From the NCBI GenBank assembly GCA_951802195.1, contig OX637634.1:124001-188000 (forward strand): a DNA stretch of 64,000 nucleotides, given 5' to 3'. The notes below the pieces were generated by a model. The model had not been told where the DNA came from and made no database searches. It saw nothing but the letters and a program-made list of their open reading frames with translations. The stretch comes from Tausonia pullulans (lineage: Eukaryota > Basidiomycota > Tremellomycetes > Cystofilobasidiales > Mrakiaceae). Position numbers and translations under genes: made by a program. Below are positions 1-12,302 of this stretch, one piece after another; position 1 is the first letter of the stretch, and each line of letters begins with the position of its first letter.

Positions 1-68
1 GGCGACTAGCCCCTTCCTCGGGGTCCTCCGGTGGTCAGCTAACCGGGCTTCTCTTCCCCTTGATCCAG

Positions 69-2555
69 TATGGTCCCGGTCACCCGATGAAGCCTACGCG
101 TATCCGCATGTGCCACAGTTTGGTCATGAACTATGGGTGCGTGCTATCTGCCCGGACTCGAAGGCGTGTTTGGCGCGTGCGGGACTGGATGTATCGCGAC
201 GCGTCAGGTGCTGAGCCAGCATATCCCGTAGTCTGTACAAAAAGATGGAGATATTCGTAAGTATATTTCAATCTTTCTTTTAGTGCCTGACGTCTGTAGG
301 CAATCCCTGACGCGTTTTACACGTACTGCACTTTACCATGCACGTCAGCGCGCGAAACCGGCGACAAAACGGGAGATGTCGCAGTTTCATTCGGATGAGT
401 ACGTCGAGTTCCTAGGCAAGATTACGCCGGAAAACATGAACCTGTTCGGCCGCGAGCAGACGAAGTGTCAGTGGCCCACCTACCTCCGACAGACCTTAGT
501 ACACATCTGACTGCCTTGTAACTCGCTCTTAGACAACGTTGGAGACGACTGCCCGGTCTTTGACGGACTTTTCGAGTACTGTTCAATCTCGGCCGGAGGA
601 AGTATGGGTGCGTTGAAATGGTCAAACCTCATGCAATCCACTACGCTCTGACTGACACGGCTGCTGCAGAGGGCGCTGCTCGTCTATCTAGGGACAAATG
701 CGACATTGCCATCAATTGGGCGGGTGGACTGCACCACGCCAAGAAAGCGGAGGCCTCTGGATTCTGCTATATCAATGGTATCTCCAGCGCTCTTTGCTTT
801 GCGCATTCCGTGACTGACTTGTGTGTTGCGCCAGACATTGTTCTTGGTATTCTCGAACTGCTCCGCTACCACAAGCGCGTCCTTTACATCGACATTGATG
901 TCCATCAGTGAGATCCACGTCTCTTTGTGTCGTTTTTGTGCGGCGCCCAGATATTGACCTCGATGTATTCATACACCCTCCCCAGCGGCGACGGAGTCGA
1001 GGAAGCCTTCTACACCACGGACCGCGTCATGACTGTCTCGCTCCACAAGTACGGAGAGTTCTTCCCAGGAACCGGTGCCCTGCGCGACCGAGGTATTGGC
1101 AAGGGCAAGGGGTATGTTGCATCCACAAAAGCCAACATCGCTGCTCGTCCGCTCATGCTCCGACCCCATAGCTACTCGATCAACGTTCCACTGCACGACG
1201 GCATTACCGATGCGTCATACGCATCCATCTTCAAGCCGGTCATCAAACGTGTCATCGACTGGTATCAACCCTCGGCGATCGTCCTCCAGTGCGGCTCCGA
1301 CTCGCTGTCGGGCGACAAGCTCGGCTCGTTCAACCTAAGCATGAAGGGTCACGCCGAGTGCGTCCGATTTGTGAAGAGCTTTGGGCTGCCGCTGCTTCTT
1401 CTTGGCGGAGGAGGATACACCAGTGCGTTGAATGCTTCCGCAGAGCGTCGAACTTGACTGATATCTCGCTCATTCGTAGTGAGGAATGTCGCCAGAGCAT
1501 GGTGTTATGAGACTGGCCTTGCTGCCGGCATGGAGCTCAACAACAGTGAGCGCCAACCTCAAATTCCCCTAGTCAGATGAATTCGGCCTCATTCGCCCCC
1601 ATGTCACCACAGCCTTGCCTATCAACGAGTACTTCTCGTACTTTGGCCCGGACTACGAACTCGACGTCCGCCCTTCAAACATGCCTGTAAGCGAAGAGAA
1701 TTATTTGCTGACAGAACACTGGAGACCTGGGCTGAAATAGACTTTTCCCCACAGGATCTCAACACGCCAGAGTATCTCGAGAGGCTTAAGAGCGCCATCT
1801 TTGAGCAGATGCGCGACAAGACCCCAGCACCCAGTGTTCAGACGACAGGCAAGTCACTACTACCATGTGAACCGAGAGAACTCGCGATTGACCATTGCGC
1901 TCAACGTTTATAGCCATTCCGACGATGGCACACGACCTCTTCGAGGACAATGAGAACGAGGACGTAGAGGATCCGGACAAGCGGAAGAACCGTACGTGCT
2001 CTTCAATAGCTGTCTCTGGAATTCGGCGTGGTTGCTAATTGCTCGTGTATTTTCGCCAGAGCGTCTTTGGGACCAGCGTATCGTCCCTGACACTGAGCTT
2101 TCAGATTCGTACGTACTGCCTGTTTTTTTTTCGGATGAGAGAGTAGCCAACCTGACGCCATGGCTCGACCTACCAGCGATGACGAGGGCAAGGGTGACCG
2201 TAAGGACCGGCGCTCGCACAAGGAGAAGGAAGCCGCCGCCCTTGTTAAGGCGGAGATCAACGGCACGGCGCCGACGGCCACTAACCCCGAAGAGAGCGAG
2301 GCGATGGACATCGATGAACCTTCGACGGCAACGGGCGTCGCTCACTGGACGCAGTCGACCTTCCCTATCCCTGCGCTCCCTCCTTCCGAGCCTGTTGTTC
2401 CTGCTGCACCGGCAGCGGCACCCGCGTCCGTCCCCGCTGCTGCCGAGGGGGGACAGGAAGCAACGGCCGCGAACGTACCTGGCGCATCTGAGGCGATATC
2501 TTCACAGGCCGCCGTGTCAATGGAGACTGCTCCAGCCTCCGCGACTAGCGCTTAA
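69..2555 (+). CDS. RPD3: Class I histone deacetylase (Rpd3/HDAC1 type), 5' partial
   Basis: Zn-dependent lysine deacetylase acting on histone tails in nuclear co-repressor complexes (Sin3/Rpd3 type by family knowledge). The first readable exon follows an acceptor at 68 and encodes [14 protein letters not shown], the usual N-terminal block, so the start codon lies upstream or outside the window. Exons then give [20 protein letters not shown] (catalytic His pair), [19 protein letters not shown] (metal ligands), [17 protein letters not shown] (transition-state Tyr) and [14 protein letters not shown]. The tail is acidic, then Lys/Arg-rich, then Ala/Pro-rich, ending at 2555. About ten short introns interrupt it. 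One, 1849-1913, appears to use a GC donor (GCAAGT). All expected catalytic residues are visible. Family assignment is very secure; the exact paralogue (Rpd3 versus Hos2) is inferred from the class I core and acidic tail. Confidence 0.95.
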
Positions 2556-2926
2556 GTGCGGGCTGACGGTTAGGTGTGCGGGGGGGAGGGGGTATTGTTT
2601 ATGAGTCTCCCTGGGGATGTTGTAAGGAGTGGTGGTCGGACCTACTTCGATGATGATTGCTTGCACGGCGGCGTTCATTAATCATGCCGATCAATGTTTG
2701 TGGATTCGCTTGCCTTGTTGTACCCTTCTCTTTTTATTTCGTCCATGCGTTGAATGATGTGCGTTTCGTCGCCATCTTCTGGCCTCAACACCAGGACCAG
2801 GCCCATGCGACCATCGCCACTCTTCCTTGTGGCAGCGCAGACCCAAAGCTCGCCGCTTTCCTCCGAGCACTCAACGTCCAGCATCGGCTCCCGTCTCAGC
2901 CGTGTCTTGTACCCATCCTCTTCATC
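2556..2926. other. Intergenic: HDAC 3' region and PIG-U promoter
   Basis: 371 bp between two genes on the same strand. It must hold the terminator of the deacetylase and the promoter of the PIG-U gene. I see no RNA gene, repeat or conserved ORF. Confidence 0.5.
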
Positions 2927-4857
2927 ATGGGAGATCCATCATCTCGCCCTCTGCCGTCAACGTCGTCGTCCGGCGTCCATGGCGCCGGCGCGTTCATAAC
3001 GCGTGTCCCCCTGGCTGTCCAGCTCGGACTCGCCCTCGCTGCCCGGCTGTTCCTCTTTTTCGGGACGACTCTTCCGACGATACTTGTCGATAGGCCGGAA
3101 CTGGCAACGCCCATCACCTCCTTCCGAAGACGTGAGTCGCAACAGTCAAAGTCCTTGAGGCACGCTTGCGTGTCACTGACCTCTGACAGCCCATTGGATC
3201 TAGTGAGCGAGGGAGTATTCCTTTTGAGACGAGGACTCGACCCATACGATGGCGGTGCCTTTAATCACGTTCGTCCTGGTGGGGTCCTGGCTCGGCGAGG
3301 GCGAAGCGAAACTGACAATGCGCCTCTGCCCTCCGTCGCGTCACACATCCAGTCACCGCTGCACCTCCTCGTCTTCTCGACCATTATGCCTATTGGCTCG
3401 CGGCTGCTTGTGCCCCTCGTCTGGACGGCGGCCGATATACTCTCTGGCTGGATCCTCGCCGACATCTGGCGGACGCGCCAGCGGAGAGCTGTCGCGAAGA
3501 ACGGGCTGGGCGTTGATGACCGACAGAACTGGGAGAGCTTGGTGGTGTTCCTGTACGTAGCAGACCCGCCCAGGTATGCCATCGCTTTCGCCCACACTGA
3601 CCTCTTTTCGCATCCAGCTATCTCTGGAACCCCTACACCCTCCTCACATGCCTGGCGCGGTCGATGACGTCTCTTGACAACGCTCTCGTCCTTCTCGCGA
3701 TCCATTCGGCCGTTCTCGGTGAGCTCCGCACTTGCTTTCACGCCATGCCATCGGGCTTCACCACTGAACCAACGCACGTTTCGAATTTGCAGGACGGTCG
3801 GCCCTGAGCCTAGCTTGCCTCAGCCTGGCGACGGTGTCCTCCTTCTTCCCTTGCCTGTTGGCACCGCTCCTCATCCTCATGCTCCTACCTTTGCGGAAGA
3901 AAACTTCCACCTCTTCTCGCGTCTTTGGTGCGAAGGCGGTGACGGCCCTTGTTCTCTTCCTTGGAGGTCTGCTTTTCGGCGGGAGGATGGCCCTTGGAAG
4001 CTGGGGCAAGGCGGTCCGGACCTGGCAGATCATGTCCGTACCTGATGCTTCCCTTTTTTCCCGCCACAACCTCAATTGACAACAGAGACTCACCCTTCGC
4101 TCAGTCTCGATATCCAGGACCTTACGCCTAACGTCGGCCTCTCGTGGTACTTTTTCACCGAAATGTTCGACCACTTCCGCAGCTTCTTTGTTGTCGTTTT
4201 CCAGGTGGGTCGTCCGAGTGAACTGAGTGCACTCGCCAGCATCACTGACTCCACGGTCAGATGCACATCCTGGCCTACGTCGTGCCTCTGGCCATCTCCT
4301 TCAGGTGAGAGCAAGCCACTGCTTACAGAGATGGACAAACCGACTGAACCTTTCATACGCAGCCACGACCCTCTCTTTGCCGTCACCTGCATGCTGTCGA
4401 TCATCGCCCTCCTCAAGACGTATCCGACGCTCGGCGACGCCTCGCTGGCTCTCTCACTCGTGCCTCTCTTTCCCGAAATTATCCCACGTGCGTCCATCCC
4501 AACGCTGCAGTCGTCCTCCGTTGCTCATCTCATCAGCACCAAGCTGACTGAAGTGCTTCAACAGACCTTCGAACCCCCCTCCTTTCCATCGCCCTCTCGC
4601 TTTACTCGCTCATCCTCCTCCCGCTCCTCAACTACCTCTGGCTCGGCGCTGGCTCAGCCAATGCCAATTTCTTCTATGCTGCAGGGCTCGTCTACGGGCT
4701 GGGGAACGCCATGGCGGCTGTCGATCTCGTTTGGGCGGGGCGGAAGGTGAAGGTGCTAGAGGAATATCGACAGGAACAGGAGAAGAACGGGAAAGAGACG
4801 CTGGCAGAAGGAAAAGGAACAAGGGGGAAACTGGAGGTCGTCCAATTGGCTTTTTGA
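2927..4857 (+). CDS. GAB1: GPI transamidase subunit PIG-U / Gab1
   Basis: Polytopic ER membrane subunit of the GPI transamidase, which attaches preformed GPI anchors to proteins. The ATG at 2927 opens MGDPSSRPLP, followed by a first hydrophobic helix (VQLGLALAARLFLFF). Diagnostic PIG-U blocks follow: RRGLDPYDGGAFNHSPLHLLVF, where the last residues come from the next exon, [43 protein letters not shown], and HDPLFAVTCMLSIIALLKTYPTLGD. At least eight hydrophobic segments are visible across roughly 480 residues, the usual family length. Introns are short GT-AG, for example the one opening at 3130 and those near 3280-3350 and 3553-3617. The C-terminal tail is charged and ends at TGA 4855-4857, where a last exon reads through EEYRQEQEKNGKE to QLAF. 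Family call is firm. Confidence 0.9.
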
Positions 4858-6633
4858 ATTGAATGGTATGTTCCTCGTTACGGCCAGGACAGAGAAAGGA
4901 GGGACGGGAGATGAAGATAGCTCGTCCAGCGCTCGAACCACGCGATTTAGGGAAGCCAAGCGAGGAAACGGGAGGGATGTTAAAGAGACAGGGAAAAGCG
5001 TAAGGACGCTGAAACAACGCGAGGACTCCATGTTGAGCAAATAAGATCGAATGCCCAGACCCCTTCTTGGATGAATCATCCATCCTCAATTGTGGACGGG
5101 CCGCTTTTTCAATAAACAAAAAGGACCACGCTCATCCACAGCCGATGACGGCAATCCATCGCGGCAGGGAGAATTGAGAAGATAAGATGAAGGCTTTTGA
5201 AGATAGAAGAAATCACAAAATTTGCTGAGCGTGAACACCTGGGTCTGAGCCAAACGGCGCGTATGGCGGCTCGAACGGCTCTTTCCGTCCAGGCCATGTC
5301 CTTCACTGGCGAAGAGAAAGTTAGAGAACGGCAGCATCAGCTATTCCTGCCTGTTTGGGAGCTCAGCAAGTAAAGCAGAGCGGACGGGCGCTGCATTCAT
5401 TTATACATCATATGCAGTGTCCTTTCAACGAAAGTCTAACCAAGCAAACGCTTTAAGCCAAAAAAGCTTGTAGGAACACGTGACGCCCCCTGACTACATA
5501 CACCCTTGGCCTTTCGCCAAATTCACAATCGTTCCTTCTCCTTATCCTTCTCCTTCTCCTCCTCCTTCTCTCTCCTCCTCCTTCTCCGTTCCTTCGTGAT
5601 GCAGAAACACTCGCCCGCTGCTGGCTTTGTTTTAAGCGGCGAGAGAGAGATAAGCTAGCCGGTAAAGATGGCAAAAGCATCCGGGAAGGCCTAGAAGGCG
5701 GGGGAGGTGCCGATGTTCGGGTGCGGAAGGGGTCAGAGAGGGCGGGAGATCAGGCTCCAGGCGGTGGCCATCGGGGCAGGAGGCCCCGGCTTTTGGAGCG
5801 ATTGGGAGAGGGGTGCGAGCTTCTGGGACGGGATTGGTTGTCAGGCTGGAGAGCTTGAGGAGGGTGGCGGTGGCAGGCAGAAGAGCGTCAGCTGCTGGGT
5901 GTCTTCTAGCAATTTAATGAACATCAGGGGATGGCGATCTCGTTTCGGTGGCGTGCAGCGAATGAGGCGCAAAGAGACAACAGAGCGAGAGAGAACGAGC
6001 CAGTGTGCGAAAATGCCACCAGAAGCGCGGTGACGAGGAACCTCTGCCCGCCCTCTCCCCTTGAGCTGAACGACAACCCATCCGCCCGCCCGGATAGCAC
6101 TTCCGTCGACATGCCTGGCATTCCTCCCTCATTTCTGCCTCCAAGGATGCCCGCAACGCCCACCGCAGGTGAGCCTTACGCCTTTGGACAGACACCAGCA
6201 GGGTGCCAGCTCTGACGTCCGTGACGTTTTCCCCTTCCCCCTCCTCGTGCTTCCTCTTCCATCAACCTCTCCTCCCCCTCGCGCTTCGCCGTTGCGCCTC
6301 TGTCGCTACTGGACTCTCCTCCCGCTGATCTTGCCTACCTCCCTTATTGGCCCGGCGTCGTCTCTCCTCCTTCAACCATCGCACCCTCCTTCATCCACGC
6401 CATTCTTCGCCCTATCGCTCCCCTCAATCCACGTCGCGTTCTTCCTCGCCTGCCCTCTTGCTCGCGCGCTATCTCTCTTGTCCGTCTTCTCCTCCCCGCT
6501 GCCTCCTCCCTCGCTCGCGCCTACGCTTACTCTTCCGATCTCCTGTTCCTGTTCCTGCTCCTTTGCCGATCTGCCCCGTGTTGCAGCCCCAGGCTCCCGG
6601 CGGATCACCCCGACTCTGGCCCTCACGGCCCTC
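4858..6633. promoter_or_regulatory. Long intergenic region with pyrimidine tracts upstream of the Zn2Cys6 gene
   Basis: About 1.8 kb without a supported gene. It contains a C/T-only microsatellite-like tract at about 5531-5592 and a strongly pyrimidine-rich stretch from about 6220 to 6560, just before the ATG at 6634. CT-rich tracts before the start are typical of fungal promoters and 5' leaders. ORFs on both strands here look compositional and match nothing I recognise. An upstream ATG at 6111 could be a leader ORF. Confidence 0.45.
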
Positions 6634-9600
6634 ATGGAGCAATCCTCCCAGCGTCTCGACCAGAGCGGGAGTGCCTCTGGGCCCTTCCCACCTCAGGCTT
6701 CGTCATTGCCTGGTTCGATGGACGATGGTCCTCGCCTGCCACTCCCTCAACCAGGACCATCGCTCCAGTCGCTCTACGACCAGGAGCATGCCCAGGACGA
6801 CGATGGGCACGACGAAGGTGGACCTAAGAAGCGCAAGCGCATCGAGAGGGCGTGCTGTAAGTAAGGGCCCTCGGCTTCCGATCTTCACGAGACTTTACTT
6901 TCATAAGGACCCCTCGGCCTTCCCGCGGCTTTCCTGCCCTTTTCTCTTTGTCCTTGCTCGGATGGAGACTAAGGGACCTACTGACCCGGCCAATCTATCC
7001 CCTCGATCTCAGTCGGTTGCAGGCAGAGACGTTCGAAGGTGAGGAGTCAGCGCGCTCGGCAATGAGATGGGCTCTCTGCTTCGATCTACCCGGCAGGACC
7101 CGAGCTCGTAATGGCTCTCTGTGTTTCTTGCGAGACTGACTCCCTCCATCCCTCCAGTGCGATGGAGGCATGCCCTGCTCGGTCTGCACGAACAACAATT
7201 CCGAATGCACATACCCTCCCCCACCTCGACGCGTCAATATCAAGTGCGTCCGCCGCCGCCTCCTCGGCATCCAACGGGTCCCACGCCGCACTCCTAAGCT
7301 GATGCTCATCCATCTCGCCATTCCAAAGATACGTTGAAGACCTTGAGCGCCGACTCGCAGATCTCGAGGCTACCCAGGCTCAAGCGACGCAGCAACAACA
7401 ATCCCAGCCGCCTCAGGGTGCACCCGCCGCCGCGCTGTTCGAGGGCCCTCCGAGCCCTCGTTCTCAAACGGCCCAGCCCAACACCTCATTCCCCACCGTT
7501 AGCGAATACTCTCCACATCAGTATTTCTCTGCTTCAGACAGCCGTAAGCTCTCTAAGGAATCGCCCCTTCCCGGCCCCGAGCCTCGCTCCAGCGGGTCTG
7601 GCTCGATTCCGGCCGTTGAGGAAGATCGTCGCAGATCTTCCGTCCGCTCGCATTCCGACCCTCGCTCAGTCTCCTCGGCTCGGGCGCCCTCGATTCGCTC
7701 GGTCGGTGGTTCAAACGCCCCTATGCTTCAGCCTTCGACAAACCGGGCCAGTGAGCGCGAGTTCTCGCCTGGCGAGGACTCGGATGCTACTACGGGGATA
7801 GATGAGGAGACCTCACGCTTGTCGTCGTTGCTGGAGGACCGTGCCTCTAAGTGGGAGCGTCTCGGGCGTGAGTAACAAGAACTGAGGGCTCGCTGGATCC
7901 TTGTATGTGGAATGCGTGCGAATGGCTGGTTGACGGGGCTTTTTTTTTTCTTCTCCGCCTTTGCATCAGACGACGGCGTCGCGACCGAGGTGCTCGAGAA
8001 CGCCGCGGCTCGCCTATCCGGGCAGCAGAACAGAGAGTCTCGGCTTAGTGCTCCGGGCAAGCCGATGGACAACTTCATTACTCAAGCTCTCGCTCCTTCT
8101 CCCAGCTACGATGAGATGGTGGGTCGTCTACCCCCTAGCCCTGCATCTGGGATGCCTTCGCGGGTGACATTCGTTCCTTTTTTGACCGGATCCCTCTTTC
8201 GGTTTCACCTTTTTCTCCTTGCTCTCTTTGCCCGCCCATCCCCACAGTACGCGCTTCCGAGTCGCGTGATCTCTGACAACCTCACTTCGTACTATCGCTC
8301 CCGAAGTGCGTTTTTCCCTCGACATGTCTCCTGAGACGCGTCTGCAGAGCTGATATGACGATGGGGTTATTTCCCTGCAGTTCACTATCGTATGTTCTCC
8401 TCAGACCTCACAACGAACCCCATCCTTTTTTTCCTCACAGCACTCCTGACTATCTGCCTTTCGATCTCTCGCAGTGTTCCCAATATTGCACTGGTACGGC
8501 TCTCACTTTTGCGTAATGCTCGTATATGTCGTCTCAGCGCTGATTCTGCTGCCACCATTGCACGTTCGCTAGGCCGAGTTTCATGGAAAAGTACGAAGAG
8601 GCATGGAGCTGGACGCCCGACCATAAGCAGAAGCTCAAGAGCTCCGATCATATCTTCCTTGCCACCCGTATGATCCCTTGTACATCTCGCCTACCCTGCT
8701 GAATCTTGCTGAGCGGTCTATCTCACTCCTGCAGTAAATCTTATCTGGTGTTGCGCTACGGCTCTGCGTTCCGAGGTGGGGGACACCCAGCTAGCGGCGA
8801 CCTTCTTCAAGCGGAGCCAGGCCCTCGTCTCAGTACCTCACAGTGAGCTTTCCACTTTCACTGTTCAGCTGACCAGATGGAACGGGAGTGTTTACCAAAC
8901 TTTCCCCTCGCAGTCCTCTTGATGGGCAACCTCGGCATCATCAATTACCTTCTTCTTCTCTGCAAATACTCTCACTCGTGCGTCCTTTCATCTGAGCGAT
9001 GTGATCTTTTGCTTAACGCATCCCTGGATTCTCTCTCTCTCCTCAGCTGTTCGAAGGGCAACCTTTCCTCCAATGCGGTAGGCCTTGCGATCCTCATGGC
9101 CCGCGGCTTGCATCTGCACTCTCAGCAGGTCAACGAAACGTTTGGCCCGCTCGAGCGGTACGTCGTTGCCTCTCTAATTGTCAATGGCAGTGCGCCGTGC
9201 TCATTTCCCTGCTCTTCCTACGTTCAGGATTTTGCGGCAGCGTGCTTGGGCGGGCTGTCTCGAGATGGAGGCTACTTCGGTGCGTTTGTCATCTTGAGAG
9301 AAGGCACAATCCGAGGCCAGATCGCTGACATGCTTCTCCCGTCCTTCTTAGTCTGCCATGTGGGTGCTCAAATCGGGATTTGGTGGCCGCGAAGAGCAAG
9401 CGCACTGAATGTTCGTCGGTCCACAGGCTCTATCGGCAGACGACCTCGGCCGACGTCGACTTTGATCCGAGTGGTTTCCCACCTCCCTACGATGACGATG
9501 AAATCACCTCAGCTCGGATTGTCCCTCGAGACAAAGACGAGCGTGCGTCTTGCTCTCCTGAACGCACAATCGCCATATTGTGCTGATGACTCACGTCGCT

Positions 9601-12012
9601 CCTCTTGTTTCCAGCCCACAAGATCACCTTCTTCCTGCAGTCCGTCAAGCTCTTTGCCATCAAGTGTCGGATTCTCAGACAGTCAGTCCGAGATCGCATG
9701 CAAGGCGTCGCAGTCACACTTATTAGCCTTCTTTTTGCGCGCGTGCGCTCCAGACTCTACGACATGTTAGCTTGCTCTACCACTCCAAGGTCTGCACAAA
9801 AACAAACTAACACCACCTTGAATGTTCTGCAGGAACTCGCCGAAGATATTCCCGCATGCGCATGACGTCCTCGTGATCGAGGAAGACCTCCTGTTGTGGT
9901 GTAAGTTAAAAAGCAGTTGCTGTCGTCCGCTCCCTTCGTGCGTGACATCCGCTAACCTCTCCTTCCTCGGCCATCTACAGGGAAGGAGGTCCCGGAGTAC
10001 CTCAAGAAACCCGAGACGGATGACCCGGACTTCATCCTTCAGTCTCACGTGCTTGCCTCCAGGTTTGCATCGCGTCTTTCGCCCGTTCGACACTTGCAAG
10101 CGCCTCACCATCCCTCTAAACTCCTGCGCTCTTGTTCCGCAAACTACAGATACGTTAACGCGCAAATCCTGCTCTATCGACCATTCCTCTTCTACGTTAG
10201 TCGAATCGCCGTGTATCTTCACGGCCAGTCTGACCTTCGCCCTGGTTCGTTTCCTTTCACACTTGACAAGTTCTGTACCACACCCGGTGGTCAGCTCCCC
10301 TTAATCTGACTTAGCTGCCCATGCTCGGGGCGGCGACCCTCCTGGCTGGCGGGCGTAAAAACTGACATCTCTCTTGAACAGGGTCGTACCCCGTGCCGGA
10401 TTCTCTCAAGTTCAATCTCGCGATCAAGTCGGCGACCGTCTGCGCCGATGCTGCCATCGAGCTCATCTCGCGCATTGTTGGCGAATGGACGGGGATGATG
10501 CTCGGTTGGTGGTGGTACTCGTTCGTCCGCTTTCCCCGCTTTCCGCGTCATGGTCAAGCCTCATGACTGATGGCGCTCTTTGGACTGTGCTCCCCAGGCT
10601 TGGCCATGTCTACAGCGCGAGCCTGGTACGTCCTCTCCTGCCAGTTGCGCTTCTCATCCTTCAGCATCCGACTGAGTCGATTCCCTTAACTTTCACCAGG
10701 TAATCCTCGCCCGCCGGATCGTCGACAACACGCCTGCCCTGGGACCGAGTTCGGACAAGCAGGAGCAGTCGGCCGAAGTCTTTCGCGCTGCGCTCGACTT
10801 TTTCATCGAGCTCGGCTGGCATGCGACCGAGGGCCTTGGGCCCAAGCGGGATAGGGTGCCTCCAGAATCGGTTCAGAGTACGGCGCGGAGGTGCTACCGG
10901 ATTCTTGTGCGTCCTGTCTCCTTTGTCGCCACTTCTCTTTCTGGTCTCTGACGGTCGTCGACCCGCGTCTTTTCTCATCATTAGGTCAACATCGAGCGTG
11001 TGAGTAACGCCGTTTATCTGCTGCTCAAGCTCCTCTTGTTAAAGCCGTCTTCTCCGGCTTGCAGGCCATCAAGAACCCGAAACTCAGGAAGGAGGAGGCT
11101 CGCTCGTCAGGCGTTCGGTCGACGTAAGTGTGTACTGTTGGCCCAATTGTTGGTTGTTAGACGGCTGACATCTCTCCGCAATGGGACTAGTACGCTCGTT
11201 CCTCCAAGTCGGTACTCGCGTAAGCCCGATCCGTCGATCCCACCACTCCGTCTCGACCGGGCCAGCAACCCTTTCGACGACGATCACTTCATCTCAAGCT
11301 GGATCAACCTCATGCAGCCCGCCAGTCGCGACGAAGCGTTTGTGCCTAAGGATTTCCTCGCCCCGACGCCCTTCGACCTCTCCCACCGAGCCAACAACCC
11401 ATCGGCACCACCAAACCATACGCAGGACCACTCATACCAGAACTGGGCTTCGTACGTGCCCCCGTGCCTGTCTCCATCGGTTCACCGTCCGTTCAAGCGT
11501 TTAATTGCTTTCTTCCCCTCCTAGTCTCCTCGGCAGCGGCTTTCTCAGCAACTTTGATCCAGTTCAAAGCGTCACGCCAGAGGACGCCATGGCTGGACAG
11601 CTCGCGGGCGGAAGTCAGAGGACGGCAGCGAACACCGCACAGTGGTGGGGTGGGGTGGAGGCAAGACAGACAACCACGTCGTCAACAGAGGCCAGACGGA
11701 GTGGTTCTTCCGACAGCAGAAAGCAGCAGGCGCAGCAGCAGCAGAAGCAGCAGGCGCAACAGCAGCGGCCATCTCAGTCAACGGTGCTCAATGATGTCGG
11801 AGGTGTCGGCGAGAGAGCGAGCCACGTAAGTGGTTCACCGAGAGCTCTTTCCTTTTGCCCTCTCGCGGGCAGACAATTGCTGACAGCTTATCTAGCTCCT
11901 CCCTCAGCGCGGCCCGTTCGGACAGGGTGGCCCTTTTACTGAGCAGGACGTCACAAACCCGGATCAGGGGCCAATTATGGGGGCAGTCTGGGGTCAGCCG
12001 CCTCAGAGTTGA
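6634..12012 (+). CDS. Zn2Cys6 fungal transcription factor
   Basis: Nuclear DNA-binding regulator of the Gal4 class. The ATG at 6634 (MEQSSQRLDQSG) leads to a basic PKKRKRIERAC motif. The zinc cluster is assembled from three exons (ending 6856, then 7013-7038, then from 7158) and shows C-x2-C-x6-C-x5-C-x2-C-x6-C spacing, all six cysteines present. A linker and coiled coil (YVEDLERRLADLEATQ) follow, then Gln/Pro/Ser-rich low complexity. Downstream exons give helical segments expected of the fungal-specific regulatory domain (FMEKYEEAWSWTPDHKQK; AILMARGLHLHSQQVNETFGPLER). The C-terminus is Gln/Ala-rich and ends VWGQPPQS at 12012. Some twenty short introns make exon borders in the middle uncertain. 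Probable length is around 900-1000 residues. The regulon cannot be deduced from the sequence. Confidence 0.85.
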
Positions 12013-12302
12013 TGGATAGGCTCCCTCTTCCTTTCGCATTGCTTCTCTCTATCCCTCAGTCTCTCTAGTCTGGGCGTTAAGAGTGTTTGCTCCCCCCTCT
12101 CCTTCTCCCTTCTCCCTCTTATACATACGCATCCCCTTGCTTTATCGACTTGATCTTTTGCCCGCTCATGTGGTTTGTTCGCGAAGGTTTCGATGGCCTT
12201 CTTGCATGCGTGCGCGTCGCGCCTAGAGAAGAGTATTAAAAAAAACCCACAGAAAAGCTTGCAAATCCTCAGAGACCCACCCGATCCGCCCGCCCGTCGC
12301 AT

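Noticed and set aside
6169-6864. Plus-strand ORF opening well upstream of the Zn2Cys6 start
   Set aside because: The part before 6634 is Ser/Pro/Leu low complexity made by a pyrimidine tract; only the section from the ATG at 6634 looks like protein.
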